64,000 nucleotides of DNA from Cyprinodon diabolis. Lineage: Eukaryota; Chordata; Actinopteri; Cyprinodontiformes; Cyprinodontidae. The notes beneath the pieces are model-generated. The model had not been told where the DNA came from. It ran no database searches and worked only from the letters and a program-made list of their open reading frames with translations. The position numbers and the translations under genes were made by a program. Of the stretch, positions 33,173 to 50,985 are shown piece by piece. The first letter of the stretch is position 1. Every line of letters starts with the position of its first letter. Location: contig CM060065.1 of the NCBI GenBank assembly GCA_030533445.1, positions 21,650,474-21,714,473 of the forward strand. Direction: 5' to 3'.

Positions 33173-35494
33173 AATGAACAAAAAAAACTCCAATTAGAAG
33201 TAATGAGCTCAAAACGTAAACTGAACAAAGCAATACTTAAAGAGCACGATGAAATAACAAGAAAAATAGAAAAAGCTAAAAACCAAAAACATCAAAACAC
33301 TGAAATTATGACATTTATCTTATGTTAAAAAAGTTGCTAGATTAAATATAGTATAAAGAGTAGCAAAAAGTAACCTATATATTAACAGAAGTATAAATAA
33401 AAACTTTTTACTTTGCCTTACCTGTATGTGAGATTTAACATGGCAAGGTTGTAAGTATCAGCCTTTTTGAAATGATTCCCACTTGTTAACAACACTTACC
33501 AAAAACTATATGTTAACTATGAATATCCATTCCAAAAAATGTATACAAGTTATAAAAAAGTAAAGTACTCGCTTCAAAACAACTGGGCTAAACACGTCAG
33601 TTACTGTCATTAGAACTAGTACTGGGCTAACTTGTTTTAGCACATCCCTCACATGAACAATATGGTGGTATACGTATAACTTCTATTTGTACCGACTAAT
33701 GAATCTGTTAGACAGAAAACAGGGTGTTGTTAAACCAAAAAACTTTCTCTAAGAACACCAATTATTTATTTCCTTCAAGCCCACCACTTCCCTCGAGCCA
33801 CTTTTCCAGCCCCACCCCATTGCCCAGTTCCTTTCATTTGGCACACTGACAGCCCAGGCTCCAAACTACTGGAAGCCTCGTCTTAAACGCCTCTAGATTT
33901 ATTTTTACAATTACAGAGCCATTCACCATGTAACCTTCATTTTGTTTGTTTTCTCTCTGCACTCCCTAATGGACATGGCCCTGTTCATCTTTTGTCTTCT
34001 TTTAGTGCCATGAAATTCACCTTCAGGAGAGAAAGCCATCTTGTCTGTCGGTTCTTTACATTTTGTGAATATAGTAAAGGGTCCCCCCTCCACTCTTTTC
34101 GCTTTTGTGCGTATGTTGTCTTCGGCTTTATGTAGTTTGCATTGTTTGCTTGTCCCACTGTATTGACAGTGGTGTTACACTTAAGAGAATTCCTTCAGTG
34201 CTGCGTCAATGAAGCATGAAATAATTTTTTGAATAGATTCGGGGCATAATTTTGACCCTGTTTCTTGTTTCCTGGGAAAACAAAGAAGAATCCTTTGATA
34301 TCCTTTGGTAAAACTTTTAATTGCTTACCTTGGTATCCTATATTTCTCTCAAATAAAACCAATGCACACAACTAAAACAGCTTTTTCCAGTTTAAATTGC
34401 CTTCTGTAAAAAGAGAAATGGTAGTTCTGACAGTTGTTTTTTTTATATAGGTAATGTGATGCACATGGCAGCAAAAAAAGGAAAAGCTATATATAGCATT
34501 TTCCTTCTACAGCTGAGACAAGAGATGGAGTTTTCTTTCAATGATTTATTTTTTATTCATGTAGATCAGGGTTTGCTACCTTTCCTGTCAGATGAAAATT
34601 GTATTTGTATCTAGGTAACATGTTATGTGTTGGCGGAACATGCCTGGAGATTTTTTTTTGTCCGTCTGTAGATTTTTGTTGGTTTTTTTTAGCAATGGAT
34701 CACATATAGTCCTAGATAAACTGTTTCCAACTACTTGTTTTATGGCGGGATTTGAAACAAATCTTTATTATTTCAGGGTGGGGCCTCTTAGCCCTTATGC
34801 ATGCGCTGTGGATAAAGCAAGTCAAGTTCTAAAGGTATAAAAATATGTTATTTATTTTAAGAGGTTTGGTAATTATAAATATAGATCTCTGCTTATTCTA
34901 GTAGAAAGTAGTTGATATCTTTTTTATTTTGTTTTTGAAGAGGCCTGATGCTAAAATTTGTGGACATAAGCCAGAGGTCCCTTAGTACACAAGGATACAG
35001 CTCTTAGAGCAAGCAGTTGCTGCTGTGAATGCCTGTGAAAATTTTTATTTTTTATAATAAAAATCACAGCTTAAAAAGTAAGATCTGTCTAAGCTGAAAC
35101 AAAATGCTAGAGAGCGTTTTAAAGTTTGGGTTTGCTTTTTGTTTTGGCTTGGTTGAGAGGTTGTTTCTCCTAAGTTGCACCCAACTGTAGTTTGCTTTTC
35201 TTTTGTAGAGACCATTGCAAATTTCAAGATTAAATATATGTATTGTTCAATACATATATTTTTTGAGAGGAAATGTTTAACTGTGGACAGCTAACCCTAG
35301 GTGTACAGAGAAAAAACAGGGTACCCCTGTGCTTGCCCTTGTTTTTTTGTTTATAGAGGGAGCTGGCTACACACTTGGTAATGGGGAGTCATCCATAAGC
35401 CATGCTAGCCCTAGAGGATATATGGTAGATTGATTTGCATTGTGGATGAACGGGCAACATGGCAGAACTGTGTTCATAAGGTCCAATGTCCTAA
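33173..35494. other. Unremarkable intron stretch
   Basis: AT-rich intron. No recognised gene, RNA or transposon end. Confidence 0.4.
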
Positions 35495-36150
35495 GCTCTA
35501 CATGCCTCATCATATTATTATCATGGAATTGGAGCTGAATGACTTTTCCACAAACCAAAAGAACAATTATTTTGCACCCATAATACAATACCAGTTTTAT
35601 TATGGTTTTGCTTGCAATAAGCACATGCATGCAGATGTTTCTTTCCAGGGGTTCAGTTGTTCATTACCCTGAAAGCTTGCTTGTCCAAAGTCCTTTGTTG
35701 CTGTAGTTTACTGTAACGTTTATGTGAAAAAGTTCTTACTTTTACTTGCATGCATGGATCTGTGTGCTAGCTGCACCTCCTTCCTCCCATCTGTGTGGGG
35801 CACTTGGGTAATACTGGTGTATTACTGCCACCTATAGGTCTGGAATGAGAACATTTGGTGTCACCCTCCATTCCTACTCAGTCCTTGTCAAGGTCGAGTT
35901 TGGGCCAGTCTACGGGCGAGAGGTGGAGTACACCCTGGACAGGTCACCAACACGGAGACGCACAACCATTCATGCACACATCCACACCTAGGGAGAATTT
36001 AGATATGTTTTTGTACTGTGGGGGGAGGTCGGAGTACCCGGAGAGAACCTATGCATGCTCAGGGAGAACATGCAGATATACCCTGGGCTGAGACTCAAAA
36101 CTTCTTGCTGCATGCAACAGCGCTACACACAGCTCAACCGTGCAGCCGAA
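35495..36150. repeat. Composite dispersed repeat, copy B
   Basis: This is the second copy of the two-module repeat at 11650-12395, in the same orientation and module order. The first module ends with TATTACTGCCACCTATAGG, a hAT-like terminal context; the second contains GGAGTACCCGGAGAGAACC. It is less complete in the second module than copy A. Confidence 0.8.
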
Positions 36151-36215
36151 ATCTGGTTTCTTACCTTTGTTAAATGTAACATGACCATAAATTAGTTCCT
36201 CCTGATTTGATAATT

Positions 36216-36262
36216 GTGTTTTGTTAAATTGCAGTCATATTGCAAATGCAATTAATTACACA
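36216..36262 (-). repeat. Fragment related to the 14225-14621 MITE
   Basis: The complement of this stretch shares AATTGCATTTGCAATAT and CGCAATTTAACAAAAC-like text with the start of the element at 14225. It is a short inverted relic. Confidence 0.5.
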
Positions 36263-36702
36263 GCCTTATACTGAACTTTTTTTTCTCTTTACCTTACTGA
36301 CTGCAGTTGCCATGGTTGTTTGGACACTACTACTTTGCGTTTTTTATTTATTTATATATAGGTAAAGACAGGGCAGTCCAGGTGGAACACAAATTCACAC
36401 AAATTATGTGAAATAATGTGAAACATGCATTCACGTGGTTTTTCCATTTTACTTTGAGGCGTTTTGCTACGAGGGATGTAAAACAAAAAAACAAAAAAAC
36501 AAAACAAAATCACATTTATCCAAACATTTTAAAAGGCTCACTGCCTTTCATACAGGTACATTACAGTAATTTTGATGATACTATATCTGTTCTGTTTTGG
36601 AATGAGGCAGTGTGGAGAGACATGATTATTTCTTGCATTGTCGCTTAAACTTTTTGCATAGTCTGACTGGATCAGACTGCAGAATGTCACTAACTATAAT
36701 AA

Positions 36703-37112
36703 TAATTGAACTTTATTGATCTCACATTGGAGAAATTTACCTCTGCATTTAACCCATCCCCTTGAGGAGCAGTGGGCTGCCATTGTGTGGTGCCTCGGGA
36801 GCAGTGTGGGGTTAAGAGCTTTGCTCAGATACCCAGAATTGAGGCTGTGGGGATCGAACCGGGTACTGCAACCTTCTCAGACCACAAGCGAACTGCTCCA
36901 ACACACTAGGCCAAGACTCCTCCACTATCTCTGCTTGTACCCCTTCCCCATGGAGAGCAGTGGGCTGCCATTGTGGGGTGCCCGAGAGCATTGGTGGGTT
37001 AAGGATCTTGCTCAGAGACCCAGAGTGGCAGTCTGTGGGAGTGGAGTTCGAACTCAGACCCTCAGGATTCCAAGCTCTATGCCCTAACCACTTGGCAGCC
37101 AATCCCCACTAA
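36703..37112 (-). repeat. Tandem pair of tRNA-derived SINE units
   Basis: On the minus strand two tRNA-like heads follow one another. The first is at about 37112-36930 with B box GTTCGAACTCC (complement of 37043-37053), the second at about 36925-36703 with B box GGTTCGATCCC (complement of 36850-36860). Each is followed by the same body (AATGGCAGCCCACTGCTC) and the second ends in AATAAAGTTCAATTATTATT. The arrangement suggests a dimeric SINE or one SINE inserted next to another. Confidence 0.78.
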
Positions 37113-43239
<6,127 letters not shown>

Positions 43240-43470
43240 AAGAGCAAAATGGAAGGTTTTGGAGCTACCTGGATGAAATCCAGACCTAAATACTATTGAG
43301 GTACTTTGGTACGACATTAACTGGCAGTTCATGCTGTAAAATCCTTCAGAGGGCAAAAAGAGAGGAATCCTTTAACAGTGTGTAAAAGACACTGCCAGGT
43401 TTAACAGACACTTGATGGCAGATGTTGCCACCAACATATATGTAGCAGAAAAAGTTAATAGATTTAAGGG
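43240..43470 (+). pseudogene. Ancient Tc1/mariner transposase fossil (C-terminal)
   Basis: Translation across stops and shifts gives WKVLELPG then NPDLNTIEVLWYDI, the degenerate equivalent of the Tc1 [10 protein letters not shown] motif, followed by a stretch aligning with the C-terminal helix. No terminal repeats remain. It is older than the other Tc1 copies and of uncertain family. Confidence 0.7.
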
Positions 43471-46400
43471 AAAATAACTGAAATTAAATGTATTTTATTT
43501 AGGTTACTGATTTCAGACTTTGTTTTACCTAAAATATTTAAATATGTCAAATTAGCAAGACAAAAGAAGTCTATGCCCAGCACTATATCTATATATAGTC
43601 CAAGTAATTTATATCTATTGAAGTGTAGTCATGCATGTGGACTGATACGACAATGTAAGGCATGATTTATCCCCCCAACGCTCTTTACTAGAGGTCATCC
43701 TCTCACTGCACAAGTGAAGCAGGAGTCTGGTTTGCATTGTTAGTGTTAAGTCAAACTTGTTCCTAGTGTATGTTGGACTCCGGCAGGGCAGACTTCCATC
43801 ACTGGTTCTTTATGCACAGGAACCTAGAAATAGGCAAAGGCTCAAGGGGGTCAGATTCAGGGACCTGTAGATTTTGTCCCAGCTTTTTGCAAAGGATTTG
43901 GTCCCATTGGTAGCCGACTGTCAAGACGGATGAGGATCAGCTCCTTAAAGTCCAAGTCCATTGTTCCTGACCTGATCTGAAGAGGTCAGGTCTCTGATCT
44001 GAAGAGGTTTGCCCTCTTCAGATCAGAGAAGAGCCCCTTCCAAAAGCGAAACAACTGCAGTGGCAACATTTCAACCTATAGAGGGCAGCACTGGTTTTAG
44101 GCCAAGCATTGCAGAACAAATTTACGTCAAAAATTTTCCAAAGTTTTTTTTTTTTAATTTTGGAAAACTTTTTTTTTTTCCCAAAAGTTTTCATTAGAGT
44201 TTGAGGTTTAGTACTTTGAGAAAACCATTTCAGGAGCTTAATATTGCTTGCCTGATTTATCCATTCCAAAACCAGTTTTGTGATGTGTTTAGACTCATGG
44301 GAGCACTGAGCCAGCGTGACAAATCATGATTAATTTAAGGAGAATTTGAAGAATTAGAAGGAAGGATTAGGAATAGGAATACACCGACTGTAATCTCTCC
44401 GTATCACTTGTAGCGGATTAGATGCCACCAATAATTCAATAGAAGAATAGCTCGGAATAAAACTTTATCCAGAGACATTGGCAGAGCCAAGTCATTTCTA
44501 AGGGGTGGCCAGGCAGAGACCAATGTGGGCTGGAACGTGGCCAGAAACGAATAGGCCCAAAAACCAGTTCAGGATGATTCTACATTAATAACTGTGTGGA
44601 ACCAGCAACATGAATAAGCACAACATCTGTATTTTCAAAGTAATTCACTAAAGACAGACCAATGTTTATGAAGCTGTTGCTATTAAATTTGTACACATAT
44701 TTATACATCTACAGTGTCTAAGTTATCTTTTATAGTCCTTTTATGGTCCTTTTATATATGCACAGCAGCAAGTTGCAGCTTAATTTTAAACAAGTTACAG
44801 AGGTAGTCTCAAATTCCAGGTGAAGTTCCTGGTCTGCAGCCTTTTAATATAAAACCCATTTGTTTTGAAGTGAAATGTTGTGAAACTGCTCTTCCTGCAG
44901 TTTCAATCCATGGCAGACTAGAGCCTTGGTGGTTCTTGGATGGGTTCCAAACATCCTAATCAATTCATTTTCTTCCAAGTGTGATATTATGAGGGCTTGT
45001 TCCAGATCTCGGCAAAGTAGTGACAGAAAATTGTGAAATCAGCGTAGCTCCACATTTTTTTTCAGTTTTCCTATTTAGAGAAATGATTAGCTGCAGGCAA
45101 TCACAGGGACGAAGAAGGAAACGACCTGTTCAAATAAAACGGTAAATGCTGGAAATTAATGGGTTTATGTAAATATTAGACTAGAATTATGTCACATTTT
45201 TTTGCTGACAATTCTCAATGGGTTGTTTATAATACTGTATGTCAAATGACGTCAACAAAGAAAATTATTACATGCACTATTTTTTTTATTTTTTTTATAA
45301 CATTGCAAAAAAAGTTCTGATAGGCAAACTTGGTGTCAGAAAAACTTAAAGACAAACTCTCTTAACTGATGGTAATTTATATGATAACATGTAATAATGT
45401 TAAGCCCATACCTTTGAAATAACATCATGTCTTGATGATGTTGTATATACGACACATACTTGTGTAACTGCGTGGTCCGTTTTCCTTGACCAAAGTCCCA
45501 AATTTATCCCCGTCTGCTTTTGGTTCATAACCACTTTCTTATATTCTACTGAGGAAAACACAGTCTGCACGATAGGTTGGATTTATTCATGCCTGGTTTA
45601 AGGAATGACCTACAAACTTCAGACGAGCATTCTTTTCAGTATTTTTCTTAAATGAACCATGCTGTTTTTACACGAGCAGACGAGTCTTGTCTTGACCAGT
45701 TGAAATACCTCTTTGGCTACATTTGTTTAAACCTTTGCCAGGAGAGTACAAACAGAAGTGAATGGATGAGGAATGAAAGTGTTTGCTGTAACTCTACAGC
45801 ATTCCTTTGACAAAAGACAGATTAGTTTATCATATAGAGAGGTATTTGGAAGGATCCCCTGTGGCAAAGAGTTTTTACAGCATTTAATGCTCCTTTATCA
45901 CTCATTGACCTACTCAGTCTTACTTATTTACTTGTTACTGTAGTATTGAATTTATGTGTTATTAATTTAAGTAGATGAGGCAGAAGGCTGCATGTGTCTC
46001 AGACATGACTGATCTCCATCAACATAATCTCTTGACAGGATAATTGTGGGAAGCTTTCATGCCGTTTGAGTTTGTCTGCTCTCACTGGCCATCTGTTTTG
46101 TGCACGTCCGCCTCCTACCTGCTATACCCTTGTGCAGAGCTATTACATTAATTTGAATGAATAGGAGAGGCTTTACTTACACCTTTTAAAAGTAAAACGA
46201 TTCCAAATAAAGAGATAAGCAAGCATTTAAGTCACTAAAAACATATCGTAAAATGATAGCAACATAGGCCATGCAGAGCAGCAGATTTAAGGGTGAGATG
46301 TACGCGACATGCAGTGCTCTCTGTTAGCAATTAGTGGACCCAAAAACTCTTTCTTTATTGCAGACTTCCAGATCTAGCCTTGTGTACAGTCCTCTTATGC

Positions 46401-49400
46401 TGCAAATCCCCCGAATTTGTTCACACTTGTAACTTGCCATGAACTTTGTGTGACAGAGAAAGAAATGCAAACCGGTTACCTCCAGTCTTACCATGACAAC
46501 GGACGCGACAAGAAAAGCGATCCTGTACCTGTGTATCTGTCTCACTAATGGTCTGTGTGTTGGTGTAACAAGATCTGTAAAAACTCCCCTCAATGACATT
46601 TTAGATCCCCCACTGTAACTGACCTGGGCTGGGGAGTCATAAGTAGGATTTAGGTGAGTACTCTGGCTTCTCTCAGGTTCCTGCTCCCCTTTTCCTAATG
46701 AATTCAACCACAAGAAAGCTTGAGATGAGGGTCTTGTTTGCCACATGGTCTTGAAATAATATCCTGTTGCACATGCTGTTTTTTGTTTGTTAAAATTTGA
46801 CTTTTTTTCCCCCCAAACAGGCAGGTAAATCTGTGTTCAGTTGTATTCATTAAGCAGTTCAAAATAGGATCTTTAATATAGCTTTGCTTTTGTTCAGGAG
46901 TGACAAGTCCCCATTAATAATGCTGAGTGATGACTGCTTAAATGTCCTGCATTAGAGCACTTTGCAGCTTCAGTGCAACTCGGACCTCTCCTAACTCTTC
47001 TGTTCCCTCTGCTGGGAAAGGCAGATATTGCACACCTCTCAAAGAGTATGAAGCAGACAGGAGCAATTACCTTTTTTATAAAATTTTCTTCTATCAGAGT
47101 ATTAGAGCATTCAAGATCTCCCAATTTGTGCTCTGGAAGCCTGCTGCCCTCTTTGCGAAGGCACATATAGGCGAAGGCCTTGCAGGCACTGTTCTGTATG
47201 AAATATCAATGTGAATGACTCATTCCTAAGTTTGGTGTCAGTCATCTTTGCAAATGCCAAACCTATTATCACCAAATCTTTTCAAGGAGTTGTTTTGTCC
47301 ATCTGCCAGCCATAGTAGAAGGAGGATATTTTTTTCCCAGCTGCTGTATCTTCTCTAAGGAGTCTTTTTTTCTTTTTTTTTCACAGTGGGAGCATACCTT
47401 CAATTAAGCTCTTCTGAAAGACTTACTAAACATGCTATTTTTTTATTTTATTTTTTATTTTAATGAAAATTTAGAGAGGTGTGGTGTTTTTGCGGTAGTT
47501 TAAGATGCTCCCAGGGGTTAAAAACTGGCTACCACTTCTAAAAAGATTATGGATCAGTTTTCCATTATTTCGATCACTGAAAAAAAAGCTGGATTTTTTT
47601 CAAGCCCACAGTTTTCCTACAGTTTTGCAAAAAAAATGTTTTTGACAGGTTCTGTTCACTCCTGTAGAGACCCAGTTTGCCTCCTGGTTTACCTGTATCG
47701 ATGATTTTTATAGAAACAGCCTACTTTGCTTTATGTGTTTCTGTTTTCGTTTTCACTTTTTTTTCTCTATTGAATAGCACAACAGGCAAGTTCATTATGC
47801 GTCTGACTCATCCCACTAGCCCACACCCCCTCCCCATCTGCTGTTGCGCGCTGGAAAGGAGAAGGGAACCGCCATTGATCACTTCTTCCCTCACACATGC
47901 ACGCACACGCTCTCTCTTCAACGTCACTATCGATCGGCATGTTTAATGTTTATTTTTGTAAAGAAAGGTGGCATTTCCCTTTAGAACAATTTCACATCTG
48001 TTTCATACTCATCAATGAGACTATAACAAAGGAGGAAATGAGAGAAATAAGCAACAAAAAAAACTTGATAGCTCCTTTTTTGTCTGATTGCCTAGACAGG
48101 ACTTTCTTTCATGTAATAATTGAGTTCTGAATTGGAGATTTCTTGTGTGTTATCCATGCAGAAGAGACAGTGACCCAGCTAACAGTAAATATGGTGCATA
48201 ATGCTTGACAGTTATTGCTCATTTTACCATTCCCTCTCTCCAGTGACTCGATTAATACGGTAATGTTTGTAACACTTTAACTGATTATGACAATATGTCA
48301 TTGAGTTTCCTTTGAAAAAAGCAAAAAAAATGTGTTTGCCGATTTGTAAAGTTTAGAAGTTACGAAATAAAAAACAGAAAATCTGCTATACTCTGCTAAA
48401 ACCTTAGTTTCCATATTAAATTGGCATTTTGCATGCATACATTTCTTAAAATATGTATAAAAGAGAAGAACTGTGGGACGCTAAAATTCTAACTGCATTA
48501 TGGGGTTCCTCCAGTCTGTTTTATTTTCATCATTTATTTTGCCGTTCTGTTTTGTCAGTTAAAGACTGGTAGATGCCAGCGGGTCTAATTGATTCTTCCT
48601 TCATCAAGCCAGCTTTCAAAGGAAACAGGTAGTTGCTTTTGCGCTCTGATATTGTGGGTTAACATAACAGAAATTTCATCAGTTTATGCCAGGTATGCTA
48701 AGTGGAATATGAACAAAATGACCCTTTATATTTGCCCCCAAAAATTATCGAAATGTAGATTTAAGAGATGTTTTATGAATAATCATACAGATCTCTCCAC
48801 TCAAAGTGAGGATAAAAATAAGGTGAAGCTGTGGGCAAAATAAACGGATATTAAGTTAAGAAAAGGGCTTTTTTTTTGGCTTGTTTACTTCAGTTATTAG
48901 AGATTAAAAAAGATTATTTGATAAAAGATTCAAAGATTAGGAATGACTTCGTTTGAGATTGGGTTTGATGGGAAATGGTAAAAGTTCAGTTCCTAAACTA
49001 CATCATTGCAGTCTCATGGCAGACTAGATGGCATGTATTAATGAAAACATATGAGACTTAACACTTGTTAAAATTACTCTTCAGCAAATCTAACCTGATA
49101 GTTTTGTGGTTTAATGCTTCCTGTTTCCCTTTTGACGTTACTGTAGATTAAAACTTTCTACCAATCCAAATATTTTGCACCTTAAATATAGATAACTACA
49201 TTTATGAAAGTCATCAAAAAGGTAGTTTGACCAAGGAGAAGGTTTCAGCCCAAATTTAATCCAAAGGGTTTGTTTTTTTTTTCTGCCAAAAGGAAGTGAG
49301 CAACTTAAAAGTTCATCAGCTTTCATGTGACACTGAAGTTTTATGTTTTGGAGAGATTTTAAAAGGAGTTAGGGATGCAATTTTCCACCACCCTTGTCCT

Positions 49401-49622
49401 GAACAGAACAAAAAAAAAAACAAACGTTTTACAGCATGGTTATCTGCTTGTAAATGCATCTCTACCTGCAATAGCCAGATTCAACAAGTCTCCTCAACCT
49501 GGCCTCGAGGTTTTCTCTCCATGGGGCACTTACAGTTTTTATCTACCACATTACATGCACTCTGGCCCTAGGCCCTTTTATCACAACAATTTTTTTTCAT
49601 ATAAACTTCTTTCTTGTATATA
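43471..49622. other. Long intron stretch without recognised features
   Basis: About 6 kb with no convincing coding match, RNA gene or transposon terminus. Blocks around 45960-46140 and 47810-47940 have more balanced base composition than their surroundings and could be conserved regulatory DNA, but this cannot be shown from one sequence. Confidence 0.35.
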
Positions 49623-50843
49623 CACTCACCGGCCACTTTATTAGGTACCCCATGCTAGTAACGGGTTGGACCCCCTTTTGCCTTCAGAACTGCCTCAATT
49701 CTTCGTGGTATAGATTCAACAAGGTGCTGGAAGCATTCCTCAGGGAGTTTGGTCCATATTGACATGATGGCATCACACAGTTGCCGCAGATTTGTCGGCT
49801 GCACATCCATGATGCGAATCTCCCGTTCCGCCACATCCCAAAGATGCTCTATTGGATTGAGATCTGGTGACCGTGGAGGCCATTTGAGTACAGTGAACTC
49901 ATTGTCATGTTCAAGAAACCAGTCTGAGATGATTCCAGCTTTATGAAATGGCGCATTATCCTGCTGAAAGTAGCCATCAGAAGTTGGGTACATTGTGGTC
50001 ATAAAGGGATGGACATGGTCAGCAACAATACTCAGGTAGGCTGTGGCGTTGCAACGATGCTCAATTGGTACCAAGAGGCCCAAAGAGTGCCAAGAAAATA
50101 TTCCCCACACCATGACACCACCACCACCAGCCTGAACCGTTGATACAAGGCAGGATGGATCCATGCTTTCATGTTGTAGACGCCAAATTCTGACCCTACC
50201 ATCCGAATGTCGCAGCAGAAATCGAGACTCATCAGACCAGGCAGCGTTTTTCCAATCTTCTGTTGTCCAATTTTGATGAGCTTGTGCAAATTGTAGCCTC
50301 AGTTTCCTGTTCTTAGCTGAAAGGAGTGGCACCCGGTGTGGTCTTCTGCTGCTGTAGCCCATTTGCCTCAAAGTTCGACGTACTGTGCGTTCAGAGATGC
50401 TCTTCTGCCCACCTTGGTTGTAACGGGTGGTTATTTGAGTCACTGTTGCCCTTCTATCAGCTCGAACCAGTCTGGCCATTCTCCTCTGACCTCTGCCATC
50501 AACAAGGCATTTCCGCCCACAGAACTGCCGCTCACTGGATGTTTTTTCTTTTTCGGACCATTCTCTGTAAACCCTAGAGATAGTTGTGCGTGAAAATCCC
50601 AGTAGATCAGCAGTTTCTGAAATACTCAGACCAGCCCTTCTGGCACCAACAATCATGCCACGTTCAAAGTCACTCAAATCACCTTTCTTCCCCATACTGA
50701 TGCTCGGTTTGAACTGCAGGAGATTGTCTTGACCACGTCTACATGCCTAAATGCACTGAGTGGCTGCCATGTGTTTGGCTGCTTAGAAATTAAGTGTTAA
50801 CGAGCAGTTGGACAGGTGTACTTAATAAAGTGGCCGGTGAGTG
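49623..50843 (-). mobile_element. Intact Tc1/mariner element (CACTCACCGGCC family)
   Basis: This is a 1,221-bp element with ends CACTCACCGGCCACTTTATT on both sides and TA duplications at 49621-49622 and 50844-50845. The terminal repeats are short (about 27 bp with one mismatch). It carries an intact transposase, antisense to mettl15, and lies 1.6 kb upstream of the SAM-motif exon of mettl15. Confidence 0.95.
49655..50695 (-). CDS. Tc1/mariner transposase, intact (346 aa, DD36E)
   Basis: The protein starts MGKKGDLSDFERGMIVGARR at 50695 and ends AKGGPTRY. Helix-turn-helix segments lie at about residues 8-46 and 70-112. The catalytic residues are D155 (AWSDESRF), D246 (YFQQDNAPFHKAG) and E283 ([12 protein letters not shown]). 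Counting gives 36 residues between the second D and the E, against 34 in the other Tc1 transposases in this window; the extra two lie in the stretch DWFLEHDNEFTVLKW. The glycine box is GGGGVMVWGIF. No interruption. DD36E transposases are known as a separate Tc1/mariner group; membership is inferred from spacing alone. Confidence 0.94.
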   Translation of the reverse strand: MGKKGDLSDFERGMIVGARRAGLSISETADLLGFSRTTISRVYREWSEKEKTSSERQFCGRKCLVDGRGQRRMARLVRADRRATVTQITTRYNQGGQKSISERTVRRTLRQMGYSSRRPHRVPLLSAKNRKLRLQFAQAHQNWTTEDWKNAAWSDESRFLLRHSDGRVRIWRLQHESMDPSCLVSTVQAGGGGVMVWGIFSWHSLGLLVPIEHRCNATAYLSIVADHVHPFMTTMYPTSDGYFQQDNAPFHKAGIISDWFLEHDNEFTVLKWPPRSPDLNPIEHLWDVAEREIRIMDVQPTNLRQLCDAIMSIWTKLPEECFQHLVESIPRRIEAVLKAKGGPTRY

Positions 50844-50857
50844 TATGTGTAGTGTCA

Positions 50858-50985
50858 CTATTCTACTTACCTTTTTTACCTATTCTGCTTACCTTTTTTA
50901 CTTATTCTGCTTACCATTTTTTTACCTATTAACCTATTCTACTTACCTTTTTTACCTATTTACCTATTCTACTTACCTTTTTTGA
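50858..50985. repeat. Tandem repeat, about 20-22 bp unit (CTACTTACCTTTTTTACC)
   Basis: Four to five imperfect units of TATTCTACTTACCTTTTTTA lie 15 bp beyond the end of the DD36E element. Read on the minus strand each unit contains AAAAAGGTAAGTAG, a near-consensus 5' splice site. This is probably simple-sequence expansion. Confidence 0.85.
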
